Shown here in pieces: positions 36,901 to 48,869 of a DNA stretch of 64,000 nucleotides. The DNA comes from Calendula officinalis. Its lineage: Eukaryota > Streptophyta > Magnoliopsida > Asterales > Asteraceae. How positions within the stretch are numbered: the first letter of the stretch is position 1; every line of letters starts with the position of its first letter. Made by a program: the position numbers and the translations under genes. The notes under the pieces were generated by a model that saw only the letters and a list, made by a program, of their open reading frames with translations, had not been told where the DNA came from and did no database searches. The stretch is from positions 10,000,001 to 10,064,000 of the forward strand of contig OY970823.1 in NCBI GenBank assembly GCA_963853835.1. Reading direction: 5' to 3'.

Positions 36901-37740
36901 ATGGCAGCAACAAACATAACGACACGTACCAACAATCTCTCACTATGTTTGTTTCTAGAAAAGGACGAATTGACTGGGTCAATGTTTCTCTATTGGAAGC
37001 GTGATCTTCGGATTATGCTTACGCATGATAGAAAAAAGAAATGTCCTAGAAAGAGCAATACTAAGTACTCCTGCCGCAAATGCTAGAAATGAACCAGGAT
37101 AAGCATATTACGCTTATAGGGTGTTCAAATCTCGCAAGGTGGTTAAGGGATCATCGGTGAGTGTTCACGTCGTGAAAATGAAAGAGCACATTATCATCTT
37201 GAATGATTAGGACACCCAGTATCGTTGCAGTCAGCAACAATAATGATACTCAACTCGTTGTTAGATGACTATAAGTCTTATGTAGTCAACTACAACATGC
37301 ATAACATGAAGCAATCCATTGTTGAGCTACATTTCGTGCTCAAGACTACTGAGTTGATTTGGGGACCAAGTTTAAGAATGATCTCGTAGTAACCGATGAT
37401 GGTAGTGATCAGAGAAAGAGGCGTAGTGGAAAGGGGAAGGATAAAACCGATCCCTGCCACGGCGTGCCTAAAGGGTAATGAAGTCAAACAAAAGGTCTAG
37501 AAGGTGAAGCCAAGCAACGCAAGGACCGAGAAACGGTTTCTTGGTCGTGGCAAGGGTCAAAGGGTAGGAAGCAATGTTTGCTCCTTAGTCAACTTGACCA
37601 ACTTCTAGATGCTCGTTTCCTACTTGTAAAAGTCTATTACAAGTAACTCAACTTTAGCAATCGTTTATTGCATAAGATGATGGAAAGTGAGATCGAGTAA
37701 CATGAGATAATGATCCCACAAGCACCGCGTTTTAATTCAG
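36901..37740 (+). pseudogene. Gag remnant of element C
   Basis: Starts MAATNITTRTNNLSLCLFLEKDELTG, similar to the Gag of A, but frames shift repeatedly after about 60 codons. Short matches persist (SYVVNYNMHN in the 37275 region, a basic RKRRSGKGKD-like stretch near 37410). The zinc knuckle region near 37530 is no longer recognisable. Confidence 0.8.
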
Positions 37741-39449
37741 TATTTCTCGTATGGATTCAGTAAAACAAATTTCGGTTTTTAAGTTGTTTTGAACAAATTA
37801 CATTTTTTACTATCTTATGATAAATTTTCGTTCTTTTAAGTTTATCATCATTGAATCCATGGTTGAATTATATTGTGTGTGCATGTGTGTTGATAATATT
37901 AGTCAAGATTTATGACTAGATTATAAAGTCAAGTATTGACTTAATAACGATCTCATTGTTTATATTTGTTTGATTGTTGAATAATATCTTAGAAGCTCAA
38001 GGTACTTAGATACTAGAAGCTCAAGGTACTTAGATACTAACATAATACATTAAAGGCATTAATGGATTTAGTAAGTTAGTAAGACATTAACAACAAGGTT
38101 TTACCAAGTCGTTAGCCAAAGAGTTAAGAGAAATAATAAATTATCGTTAATTAGACTATTGCAAACCTAATAGCGTGATCACAAGTCTTGTGATTAATTA
38201 TTGCATGTCAAATAGGTTGTTCACACTCCATTAAATAACATAATCATTTAAGGAAATTTATTTAACTTGTAATAACATATCTACAAATCAAGTAACTAAA
38301 AGAGGCTTTAGTTACAAGGAAAATTTTATGAATTCAAGAAACTAAGGAGTTAATTTCCAATCCTCCTATGTTTACCGAATTGCATAAAAGGCAAGACTAG
38401 AATATGTTCTAGATTGTTGCAAGAACAAAATCTAGTATTTTTCAAATACTTGTCTTATGTCTTTAGTTTAATAGAAATGATTGGTTTAGTGATAAATTTA
38501 CAATTAAGGTTGTAAAAGTCATTAAGTAATCAACGCAAACAAAAGGAATAAGTAATGATCCAATAATAATTCGGTATCTATGTCCACTGAGGAATAATAC
38601 TCGAGTTAGAATCATTTTTATTCAGACTTTGTATGTTTTATAATATCCATGAATAAAAATCTTTTTATTCAAAAAGATATAAATCCGTGACTACTCGTCT
38701 TGGTGGGAACCTCGATGGGACGTTAACGTCATCGCGGTATTTGGTGGTAGATTCGAAGTTCTTCGAAGATAGCTACACAAGTTTTGTGTAAACCAAATAT
38801 CGGTGATATTCTGTTGGAGCTCAACGAATATTGGATTGACCACCGTGACAATGCTTCGTGGTTGAAAAAAGTTCAAAAGTATTGTTCACTAGGATTGTCC
38901 TTAAGCCTGAGGTATTTGGTTTAGGATGCAATGACTAATGTGCTTTGGTTCGTCTTAGACAATTCTGAAAAATGTTTGTCATACGAGGCGATACTGGGTA
39001 CAAAGGAAGTTATATTTTAAATCGAAATATAACAAGATGGTGATTGCACCTCCTCTTTAGGAGAGATATTTATGGGTCCTTTGACATGATGAGATAACTG
39101 GAAAGTGCATGTACATGCCCAAACGAACTGATTTGTTCTTTGTCGTTTATCACAACAGTTTGAATCAAGAAGTCATGAAATGATCTCGAATACAGGAGTT
39201 GATAATTTCTACCATGCTCGTATTCATTAACACAAATATCGTGCTACAAGGGATAAGCCTAACATAGTTGCCCGAAAAGTAGAGACAGAGTGTTCTTTAC
39301 TAGGAGACGCTATTTAAGAGTTTTTCATAAAACTATACCTGGGTTACATAAGCTGTTTTTATGGGGTTGGTTACCTACATGCCCATCTAGAAGGACACTG
39401 TAGCTCGTATCATTAAGACAAAGGTTACGAACTTGCACAAGTGGGAGTC
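37741..39449 (+). other. Element C region between gag and 3' LTR, no pol
   Basis: Non-coding. It contains a 30-bp direct duplication (AGAAGCTCAAGGTACTTAGATACTA, 37990-38040) and the block shared with A (38680-39449). The three-copy repeat of A is missing. Confidence 0.7.
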
Positions 39450-40592
39450 CGAAAGATTTATGTGCACAGTTAGTCAACCTATGATGATACATCCATGCCT
39501 ACGAAACACTTAAGGGTCACACCGGTAAGTGCATGTAATACGAGCAAGTTATGCAATGATACTACAAAGAGGAATGATTCATAATAGTCATTATGAATCA
39601 GTTAAGTATTAAGTTAAGTTTAACTTATTACTAGATTAGTTTAACTAACTAATTAATACAAGAAGTTGTACATTTACTAGTTGAGTAAATATGCAATGTG
39701 TTAATTATAGATTATCCATGATATGATTTAAAGCTATTAAATCATATAGTAATTGGATAATATTGTTGTATAAATTATATAAAGGTTATTATATAATTAA
39801 TTATTAAAAGTATAAATACAAGTATATAATTCGTGTATATCGGTACCGAATTGTTAGTGTATTAATACTAGACATTTAATAGTTAAGTGCAACAATAATA
39901 AACTAGTTAAAACTATAAGGGATGGAAGTGTAAGAAGGAAGTTTAATTAAGAAGTTAATCTTAATTAAACAAGAAGGGTTTTAAGTGTAAGATCTTCTAT
40001 TATAAATAGAAGGCTTATGGCTTAAACCTAGATGTTGATTCCTTGCCTCTTTACACGAAATCCCCTCCCCCTTTGTTCCTCTCGATCGGCCGAACACAAC
40101 ACAAGAACACAAGTCTTGTGTTCTTCGTGTTCTTCGTTCGTTCTTCGTGTTCTTCAAGTATTGAAGAACAAGATCGTTGCAAGTGATCAACTAGAAGATC
40201 GCTCGTCGTGTTCATCATCAGTGGATCTATCATAAGCATTAACCTAAGGTATGCTTCATGGAACACACTTTCTACTTCTCCTTTTGTACGATCGAACGAG
40301 AACACCAAGAACCCTAGGGTTCTTGGTGAGTGTTCGACGAACACACACAAGCTTTGTGTGTGTTCGAGTTTTTTGTACAAGGTTTCTTTCTTGTTAATCT
40401 AATCTAGATATCCAACATCCCAATCTTTTAGGGTTTAAGGATTAGGTTTAATCCCACTTCCGCTTTTAGGGATTAAATCAGCTAGTTGGTTTCAACCAGT
40501 CAAAAACAAGTTCATGTTCTTGATCAGTGTGGTCGAACCAAGCATACTAGGAGGTTGACCCAAGTTGTCGAACAGTGTTGTGAAACCCTACA
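39450..40592 (+). repeat. 3' LTR of element C
   Basis: 1143 bp. Its start reads CGAAAGATTTATG instead of TGAAGG, so the terminal TG is lost. Ends CCCTACA followed by TSD CAGAC. Confidence 0.88.
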
Positions 40593-40799
40593 CAGACTAC
40601 CTACGATACCATCTCGGGCCACTCTGATAAGATCGAGGCGCTTGCGTCTGCTGTCAAAAACATCAGTGAACATCAGATGATGTTGGGTGATGTTTTCTAT
40701 TTCAAAAACAATTGTCTGTACTCTAAAACAGTTTCAATTCATGTTGCATGCTACAATACAGTTAACTCTTTTATTATCGCTTGGCCGCTATGCATGAAT
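40593..40799 (+). pseudogene. S1 extra 3' ORF, third piece
   Basis: Between elements C and D. One frame (from about 40600) reads TYDTISGHSDKIEALASAVK and on through NISEHQMMLGD, a heptad-like, possibly coiled-coil segment. It then continues to the D insertion at TSD TGAAT (40795-40799). Confidence 0.65.
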
Positions 40800-41494
40800 T
40801 GTAGGAAAACTTTGTAGTATTCACATGGCGGAACTTGAATACCACATTACTGGATCTCTACTAGTCAATGAGATCACGAGAAGAAGGAGATGATGAACAT
40901 TACCTTTAGATTGCTAAAGAAGTGATCCACCTCTACTACACCACCTGAACACGCTGCAAGACCGCGTTGTACCAACAAAGTAACACACAAAGGCTTGTGT
41001 GTGTGTGTGTTTCGACGAACACCAAACCGAAACCCTTTGGGGTTCTTGGTTCGGTCGACGGCAAGGGAGAGGGAGAGGGAGAGAGTGTTTAGAGTTTTTC
41101 TAAGCAAGTGAATCAACCCCTAAGCCTTAATCTTAAGTCCTTATTTATAAGGACTTAAGTTACAGTTAAGTCCTTGGAGTTTAATTATGATTAATCTCAT
41201 AATTAAACTTCATATTAACACTTTAAACCCTTGGACTTTTACTAGTTAATTAATTTACTATTAATTAACTGTCCGTTAAATACTTAACCTAATATTTAAC
41301 CATCCTCACAAATAATAATTAACTTATTATTATTATTTATTCTCTTCTTTATAATTAACTTAACTAGTTAATTATTTCACACAATTTACTTTATTCGGTT
41401 GTCCATTATTGGGTGTGTAGTGGTGTGACCCTTTAGTGTCTTATAACATTGGACACGGTGACACGTGTACTTATCTGTGCACATAAATCCTTCA
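40800..41494 (-). repeat. Left (3') LTR of element D
   Basis: TGTAGGAAAACTTTG to AAATCCTTCA on the plus strand. A perfect palindrome with 12-bp arms (CTTAAGTCCTTA / TAAGGACTTAAG, 41132-41159) holds a TTTATAA core. A 173-bp stretch matches element E. Confidence 0.92.
41132..41159 (-). promoter_or_regulatory. Palindromic TATA region of the D LTR
   Basis: Arms CTTAAGTCCTTA and TAAGGACTTAAG around TTTA give TATAAATAAGG on the minus strand, the likely core promoter. The same palindrome is at 48507-48534 in the other LTR. Confidence 0.55.
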
Positions 41495-42387
41495 GACTCC
41501 CACTTGTGCAAGTTAAGAAACACTTTCTGATCATCGTTGGCCTAAAGCGGTCCCTAGCCAGACATTTAGGATAACCAGGTCATAAGAACATAGGGCAGGG
41601 CAGGGATCTAGTTCTACATCCAGAGATAATATTCATAAAATGAATAACACTAACAGATTTTCCTTTCGCATCATGATATTTCTTAATTTGAGTAATAGAC
41701 ATAGGGCAGGGATCTAGTTCTATATACTCGAATTTTCTCGACTCTGATTTCGACTTTCGGCAGTAACGGATTACCGAATGATCTAATCATTCTCCGAGCG
41801 CGGCCACGCATTTCAGTAGTCTTAATCGTCGAGCGGCCATGAAATATCTCTTCTAGTTAAAGAAGGTGCAAATTCCATCTTGACATTTGCGTTATATTGC
41901 CCACGACTTCCGCTGTCTTAGTCAAGTTCCTTATGATCACCCTTTTACGGTGTGATGGTAGATAAATGTTAAAGATCAGAAGTCATCGTGTCTCAAACCA
42001 AAACGTCTCAGGTCAGAGGACATCTACTCGAAATTACTCATGCTTAGGCTCCATGAAGTAATCTCGATCTTTTGGTCACGTCTAATGTTTAGCAAACTCT
42101 GTAAATATCTATGAATATTTATTTTAACAACCCTTGTTTCTCTATTCAATAACTATGAAATAGATAAATATCCATAATGGTATTAACTCTTGAATCTAGC
42201 TCCCACTAAATTCAAGCAACCACAGACGATTTAGATACTCCAAAACTTTGTGTATCATGGATAGGTTTAAAACATGTTAAGAATAGACAATGTGAAAATA
42301 TTACGTAAAACTTTCTATTTCAATCCCACGAAATGTTATTACATAATGTATCGATTTCAAACATGTCTATGATTCTAATCAAAATTA
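41495..42387 (-). other. Element D 3' untranslated region
   Basis: Non-coding between the pol stop and the LTR. It has a PPT (AAGTGGGAGTC) at its LTR-proximal end and a direct repeat of CATAGGGCAGGG(CAGGG)ATCTAGTTCTA (41589 and 41700). Confidence 0.75.
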
Positions 42388-44288
42388 CTAGCCACCAATA
42401 TTTAGGTACTGCATGCCTATAGCGTGCGCATGTTTCTCATGCTTTGGTCCAGCTAGTGGTTTTGTCAACGGGTCAATGACGTTGTCATCCGTTGGTATTT
42501 TCTTAATTACAATATCACCTTCTCTTACATACCACGTATGTGGTGATATTTCCTGCGTACATGCCTGGTCTTTTGATGCTCTCTTGGTTCAACAGCTTGC
42601 GCTATTGTTCCACTATTATCACAGAATATTTCGATGGGTCTAGAGATACTGGCAATAACTCTAAGATCCTCGATAAAATTCATAAGCCACATGGCTTCTT
42701 TCCCAGCATCATTTGCGGCAATGTACTCAGCCTCTGTAGTCGAATCTGCTATCGTATCTTGTTTCTGACTCTTCCAAGATATAGCTCCTCAGTTTAGTGT
42801 GAAGACAAATCCCGATGGAGATTTGTAATCGTCTCTGTCGGTTTGGAAGCTTGCATCTGTGTAACCAGTTACACGCAATTCTTCCAACGAACCTCCAAAG
42901 ACCAAGAACATTTCTTTCGTCCTTCTCAAATACTTGAGAATGTTCTTGACAGCCACCCAATGGGGTTCACCAGGATTCTTTTGATATCTGCTTGTGAGAC
43001 TTATGGAGTAAGCAATATCGGGCCTAGTACATAACATGGCATACATGATTGATCCACTTGCCGAAGCATATGGTACCAAACTCATCCTAGCAATTTCCTT
43101 GCTAGATGTGGGACTCTGAGCTTTGCTCAGTGTAATGCCATGTGTCATTGGAATGAGTCCTCTCTTGGAATCACTCATACTGAATCTCTTCAGTACTTTG
43201 TCAATGTATGTACTTTGACTAAGTCCAATAAGCGGCATAGATCTATCCCTATAGATCTTTATACCTAGTATAAATGCGGCTTCTCCCAAATCCTTCATCT
43301 GGAAACATTTACCTAACCAGGATTTTACACCTTGTAATGCTGGTATATCGTTTCCAATAAGCAGGTGGTCATCAACATACAAGACTAGGAATATTACTAT
43401 GCTCCCACTGAATTTTGTGTAGACACACACGTCGAACTCACTCTTGACAAAACCAAATTCTTTGATTCTTTTGTCAAAGTATAAGTTCCAACTTCTAGAT
43501 GCTTGCTTCAATCCATAAATGGATTTTAGCAATTTGCATACTTTATTAGGATTCTTTGGATCAGTAAAACCATCCGGTTGTATCATGAATACGTCCTCAT
43601 TCAACTCCCCGTTAAGGAAGGCGGTTTTAACATCCATTTGCCATATCTCATAGTCGTAATATGATGATATGGCCATAAGTATTCTAATAGACTTAAGCAT
43701 GGCGACTGGCGAGTAGGTTTCAGAATAATCCACACCATGTGTTTGCGTGAAACCCTTTGCGACGAGTCGTGCTTTGTAAGTATGCACTTTTCCATCCATG
43801 TCGGTTTTCTTCTTGAAAACCCACTTGCATCCAACAACACGAGACTGTGGTGGCAAGTCTGATAACACCCAAACTTGGTTCTCATACATGGATTGCATCT
43901 CTGCTTGCATAGCCTCGAGCCATCTTTCAGACTCTATGCCGTTAGCAGCTTCGCTGTAGGTTAATGGTTCTAGTAGACTTCCATCATCTTCATCGATCAT
44001 GAATCCAAGATACCTATCTGGTTCTTGGCGAGGTCTACTGGACCTACGCGGATTGCATGTCTCTTCTTCCTCAACCTGTGGGTCTGGTTGGGAATCAACA
44101 ATTCTTTGTTGAACTACTGGTTCGACTGAAGTCGTCGGTGGATCTTCGTTCTCTTCAATTTCTTGAAGCTCTATTTCTTTTCTTGTTGTTTCAGTTCCTA
44201 GAAACTTCTCCTCCAAGAAGACACCTTTCCAAGCAACAAAAACTTTGTTGTCTTCTTGATGATAGAAATAGTATCCTAAGGTTTCCAT
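42388..44288 (-). pseudogene. Element D reverse transcriptase and RNase H
   Basis: After an acidic linker and SSRPRQEPDRYLGF, RT starts near ESERWLEAMQAEMQSM. The fingers and palm show GCKWVFKKKTDMDG, ARLVAKGFTQTHGVDYSETYSPV and QMDVKTAFLNGEL, the active site is LYVDDHLLIGND (about 43360-43395), and the thumb region follows. RNase H begins with GYTDASFQTDRDD, then an in-frame TGA at 42789-42791 interrupts it just before GAISWKSQKQ. The same frame continues through ADSTTEAEYIAA and a tail ending at TAG 42388-42390. The start at 44288 lies after the frameshift that separates it from integrase. Confidence 0.92.
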
Positions 44289-46276
44289 TGGATATCCAAC
44301 GAAGATACACTTGTCTGACTTGGGTTTAGTTTGTCCGTGAAGTTACGTCTAACGTACGCTTCACAACCCCAAATCTTGAGAAAAGATAATTTAGGTTTTC
44401 TCCCCGTCCAATGCTCGAACGGAGTCTCTTCTACTGACTTGGTCGGAACCCTATTCAGTGTGAATGCTGCAGTCTCGAGTGCATGTCCCCAAAATGATAG
44501 TGGTAGTGGGGCGCGACACATCATTGAACGTACCATGTCTAACAAGGTGTGATTCCTCCTTTCTGATACGCCATTCATCTGAGGCGTATACGGAGGTGTG
44601 AGTTGTGAAACAATCCCACATTCCTTCAAATGATCGTCGAACTCTTGGCTCAAATATTCGCCTCCTCGGTCAGACCGAAGTGACTTAATTTTCTTGCCTA
44701 GTTGGTTTTCTACTTCCCTCTGATATTCTTTGAACTTGTCAAAGCTTTCAGACTTTAGTCTCATAAGAAAGACATAACCATATCTACTGAAGTCTTCAGT
44801 AAAGGTGATGAAGTAGCGGTATCCTCCTCTGGCTTCTGGAGTAAAGGGTCCACACACATCTGTGTGTATAATCCCCAACAACTCGCCTGCCCTTTCATTG
44901 AAGTGGTTGAAAGGGTCTTTTGTCATCTTGCCAGATAAACAAGCTTCGCATATTGCATATGATTCCAAATCAAATGGCTCTAGAATTCCATCATCGTGGA
45001 GCTTCTTAATGTGAGTCTCGTTTATATGACCTATACGACAATGCCAAAGATAAGTTTGATTCAAGTTACTCTTGGATCTTTTACTTATATGATAAACGTC
45101 TCGTCCTATGTTATTTAGATCTAACGTGTATAGACCATTATGAGAATTTGCGTTAAAATATAAAATGTCATCTTTTAAACACGAAATTGTTTTTCCATAA
45201 AACTCATAATAAAAACCACTGTCTATAAGTAAATCAAAAGAAATAACATTCTTAATAAGTCTAGGAACATAATAACAATCTTTAAGTTCCAAGACTCTTC
45301 CTGAAGGCAGCTTGAGATGGTATGTTCCTACGGCTTCAGCTCCAACCTTGGAACCTTCGCCTACTCGTAGTTCAACATCCCCTTGTCCCAGCCTCCTGTT
45401 CTTCTTAAATCCCTGCAAATGATTGCAAATGTGATGACCACATCCGGTATCCAATACCCAGGATTCACTAGAAGTAACGAGACAATCAATCATAAAGATA
45501 CCTGAATCGCTGACAAAGTCAGCGTCCAACAGCCCCACGTCTGACGTGTGCTCGCAAATATCCTTGCTGCCACAAGTTGGGCAACACAAATCCGCAAAGT
45601 CATTAAACCAATCATAGAACTCATCCTGCTGAATCTCAGGGAGAGATTCTTCCTCCAGCCTTTTAACATCGCGTATACACAAGAGATTCTCGTGTAGACC
45701 TGCGACACTCAAATCAAAATTCCCGACTATACGTACTACCATGTCCTGATAGTACTGAGTGAGAGATCCAAACAAGAACAGGACTTGTTCATGCTCGTTT
45801 GATGTGCCAGTAACTAGGGTGATACAATCTAGTAACCTCCTTATGTTGATAAGGTGGTCACTCAATGACTGATCATCTTTCATTTTCGACGAAATGATTT
45901 CTTGTAAAATGAATTGCTTGCTATCTTCAGTACTATCTTTAAACGTCTCCTCAAGATACTGGACAAACTCATAGCATGGTTTCTTACGTAGATTATCAGT
46001 AAGCTCTGATAATGAAGTAAGAATAAGAATCGACATAACTTGTGATTCATCTGCCAGATACTGATAATAAGCGTCCAACTCATCATCCTGGGCATCTTCC
46101 CCTGGTTGTCCCTTGGGCACCTCGTCTGTCACGTACAGTAGATTCTGTGCTTTTAGGTAACTCCTAAAATGCACCCTCCAAACTTTGCAGTTTGGACCAG
46201 TAAACTTCCATTTTCTAGTGATGAACTTTCGCGATTCGTTTGGTGAGTAAAACGGAATTTCTGACGGTACAAACAT
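44276..46276 (-). CDS. Element D Gag, protease and integrase (666 aa)
   Basis: Gag (about residues 20-210) is related to copia Gag (LLYVTDEVPKGQPGEDAQDD; ESQVMSILILTSLSEL). It lacks the basic stretch and CCHC knuckle expected at about 220-260, where only CCPTCGSKDICEH is found. Protease: WVLDTGCGHHIC. Integrase: zinc motif WHCRIGHINETH with CEACLSGK, catalytic DVCGPF, RSDRGGEY and SERRNHTL. The reading frame ends after TDKLNPS: a 1-nt loss in GGGTTT (44322-44327) shifts it away from RT. Start ATG 46276 follows the long leader. Would encode the particle core and integration enzymes if not for the shift. Confidence 0.9.
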   Translation of the reverse strand: MFVPSEIPFYSPNESRKFITRKWKFTGPNCKVWRVHFRSYLKAQNLLYVTDEVPKGQPGEDAQDDELDAYYQYLADESQVMSILILTSLSELTDNLRKKPCYEFVQYLEETFKDSTEDSKQFILQEIISSKMKDDQSLSDHLINIRRLLDCITLVTGTSNEHEQVLFLFGSLTQYYQDMVVRIVGNFDLSVAGLHENLLCIRDVKRLEEESLPEIQQDEFYDWFNDFADLCCPTCGSKDICEHTSDVGLLDADFVSDSGIFMIDCLVTSSESWVLDTGCGHHICNHLQGFKKNRRLGQGDVELRVGEGSKVGAEAVGTYHLKLPSGRVLELKDCYYVPRLIKNVISFDLLIDSGFYYEFYGKTISCLKDDILYFNANSHNGLYTLDLNNIGRDVYHISKRSKSNLNQTYLWHCRIGHINETHIKKLHDDGILEPFDLESYAICEACLSGKMTKDPFNHFNERAGELLGIIHTDVCGPFTPEARGGYRYFITFTEDFSRYGYVFLMRLKSESFDKFKEYQREVENQLGKKIKSLRSDRGGEYLSQEFDDHLKECGIVSQLTPPYTPQMNGVSERRNHTLLDMVRSMMCRAPLPLSFWGHALETAAFTLNRVPTKSVEETPFEHWTGRKPKLSFLKIWGCEAYVRRNFTDKLNPSQTSVSSLDIQWKP

Positions 46277-48161
46277 CTATAAGAAAAACAACAAACGGTT
46301 AGTAAGATTAGATAAATAAATAACTTCTAACATTATTACCTTTTAATAATAATAGTTAGACTAGGACCCATATTTCACGTCCTCTAATGCAAGGTTTGGG
46401 CACTTCCCATTAGAGCCACGCTATTTCTGGTAGGTATAGCCATACCGATCGCCTCTAGACTAGAAACAGTTCCTAGATCCTCGGGATATCAAGTTGAACA
46501 ACAAACTTGTACATGTTTTAATCCCTCTAGTGAATTTTGGGCCGGGACTCCTGATTATCACCAAAATAGATCGTACCACCTAAGACAGTGCGATGCCTTG
46601 CGCCGGGACTCCCGATTATTACAAGACCCTACGCACCCTAACACTCGCAATGATTTGAATCCACATCTAAGGTTCTTTCTCCTTACAATGTGAATATCGT
46701 TTAACAAGTGAGGTGTTCCATTAGGTGGGTTGCACTCTGATCTAAGATTTACTAAAAAGGATTTTCCTTTTTTCGAAAAAGTTAGCCAGTTTTTAATTAC
46801 TTGGTTTTTATAAACTAAGTGTTTATAAATTCCACTTTTTAATTTGTCTTTATAAAACTTGGTTTATAAACAAACTGTTTACTTTACCATTATTAATTTA
46901 AAACTTGGTTTTCTAAGCAAACTGTTTATAATCACCATCTTATTAATTTATACATTGGTTTTCTAAACAAACTGTTTATAATTACCATCTTAATTAAATC
47001 TTGGTTTTCTAAACAAACTGTTTATAATCACCACTTTATTATTTCATATTATAATAAATAAATGAAAAATAAATAATACTTGCAATTTTCGAAAAATTGC
47101 CATGCCATAATCCCAAAGACTTGGTTTTGTGTTTTGTGTATTTAAAATAAAAAAAAAACTTTATAAAGATTTCCGAAAAATAAAAATTCGAAAATTTTAA
47201 AGTAAACACAATATCACTTCTTTTGGGTTATGTCATTCTAATTAAATAAATAAACTGATAATTTAAATTACCAAACTGATAATTTTTAAATTACCCATAA
47301 ACTGGTTTCTTATTTCCTCTTTAATTTCATAATTATCTTGATTTTAATAACTATTAAAATCAGTAGGTTTATTTTAATTGTTTATTAAACTTTATTGTTA
47401 TTTATTAACAAAATAATAAACTAGTCAAAATTATTTAAAAGATTTGACTATTAATGATAAAATCTTACATTAGAAACTTGTAGATTTTATCCCTTATTTA
47501 GGATCACATACTTCCCAAAAACGTTGGGAAATCTTGGACCAAAAATAAAAGTTTCTTGACCACGAAGTTACCGCAACCGAAACTCGGTGGGATGGTGTGC
47601 GATGGCCACTCGATGGTCGAGCCTTGCGTCGACCGAAACTCGGTTGAGGCGGGTTCGACTATCGTAAAATATATATATATATTTTTATATTTTATTTCGG
47701 TAATAATAAGAACAAAGTGTTAAATCTTATAAACTTAAAATTTAACATAACCTTTTCTTAATTTTGTCTTAAACCCCATTTATTCCAATTATTCAAAAAA
47801 ACGTTTGAACAATTTGCTTGGATTAAACATACTAGGTTTTATTTACTAAACAAAAGAAAGAAATCTAGTTCTTTTTATCTTGAAACCTATTCAATCCAAT
47901 TATTCGAAACTTGAACAATTTTCTTGGATTAAATTTTCTAGGGTTCTTTCTAAGATAAAAAAAAACTTAATATAATATACATATATTTACGAATTTTCGG
48001 AAAAACAAGGAAGGAAAAGAAGCCTAATTTCTTTTTATCTAGAACCCTATTCAATCCAATGTTCATTCAAAACTTGAAGAACACATGCTTGGTTCGAAAT
48101 TTCTAGGGTTCTTTTCTAGACGAAAAGAAACTCAACCGAATCTCACTGAGATTAGTAGAAA
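46277..48161 (-). other. Leader of element D
   Basis: Non-coding. About 46370-46740 matches the gag-proximal leader of A and C, with two GGGACTCC(T/C)GATTAT motifs, CTATTTCTGGTAGG and the GTGAGGTGTTCCATTAGGTGG stretch. The rest is AT-rich, with several AAACTTGGTTT(T/A)(C/T)TAA.CAAACTGTTTA repeats (46850-47040) and CGAAACTCGGT repeats (47578-47650). Confidence 0.75.
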
Positions 48162-48173
48162 GCTCTGATACCA
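48162..48173 (-). other. Primer binding site of element D
   Basis: Minus strand TGGTATCAGAGC, one base from the LTR border. Confidence 0.9.
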
Positions 48174-48174
48174 C

Positions 48175-48869
48175 TGTAGGAAAACCTTGTAGTATTCACA
48201 TGGCGGAACTTGAATACCACTTTACTGGATCTCTACTAGTCAATGAGATGACGAGAAGAATGAGATGATGAACATTACCTTTAGATTGCTAAAGAAGTGA
48301 TCCACCTCTACTACACCACCTGAACACGCTGCAAGACCGCGTTGTACCAACAAAGTAACACACAAAGGCTTGTGTGTGTGTGTGTTTCGACGAACACCAA
48401 ACCGAAACCCTTTGGGGTTCTTGGTTCGGTCGACGGCAAGGGAGAGGGAGAGGGAGAGAGTGTCTAGGGTTTTTCTAAGCAAGTGAATCAACCCCTTAGC
48501 CTTAACCTTAAGTCCTTATTTATAAGGACTTAAGTTACAGTTAAGTCCTTGGAGTTTAATTATGATTAATCTCATAATTAAACTTCCTATTAACACTTTA
48601 AACCCTTGGACTTTTACTAGTTAATTAATTAACTATTAATTAACTGTCCGTTAAATACTTAACCTAATATTTAACCATCCTCACAAATAATAATTAACTT
48701 ATTATTATTATTTATTCTCTTCTTTATAATTAACTTAACTAGTTAATTATTTCACACAATTTACTTTATTCGGTTGTCCATTATTGGGTGTGTAGTGGTG
48801 TGACCCTTTAGTGTCTTATAACATTGGACACGGTGACACGTGTACTTATCTGTGCACATAAATCCTTCA
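48175..48869 (-). repeat. Right (5') LTR of element D
   Basis: 695 bp, nearly identical to 40800-41494. Confidence 0.92.

Larger units (their letters stand above)
33237..40592 (+). mobile_element. Gag-only LTR element C (TR-GAG-like)
   Basis: Second copy of the A family: TSD CAGAC (33232-33236 and 40593-40597), LTRs 33237-34376 and 39450-40592, PBS at 34378. Leader, gag remnant and the 3' conserved block lie in the same order as A, but the region after gag is about 550 bp shorter. No pol motif anywhere. More decayed than A, because gag has many stops. It is inserted in the S1 3' ORF. Confidence 0.88.
40800..48869 (-). mobile_element. Ty1/copia element D, nearly complete gag-pol
   Basis: 8070 bp with 695-bp LTRs (40800-41494 and 48175-48869) and TSD TGAAT (40795-40799 and 48870-48874). 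LTR ends in element sense are TGAAGGATTTATGTGCAC and GTTTTCCTACA. The two LTRs have equal length and about ten differences by eye, so insertion is fairly recent. Gag-pol is full length apart from a 1-nt frameshift and one nonsense codon. LTR start, PPT (AAGTGGGAGTC), PBS and a leader block are shared with the gag-only elements A and C. Confidence 0.92.
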
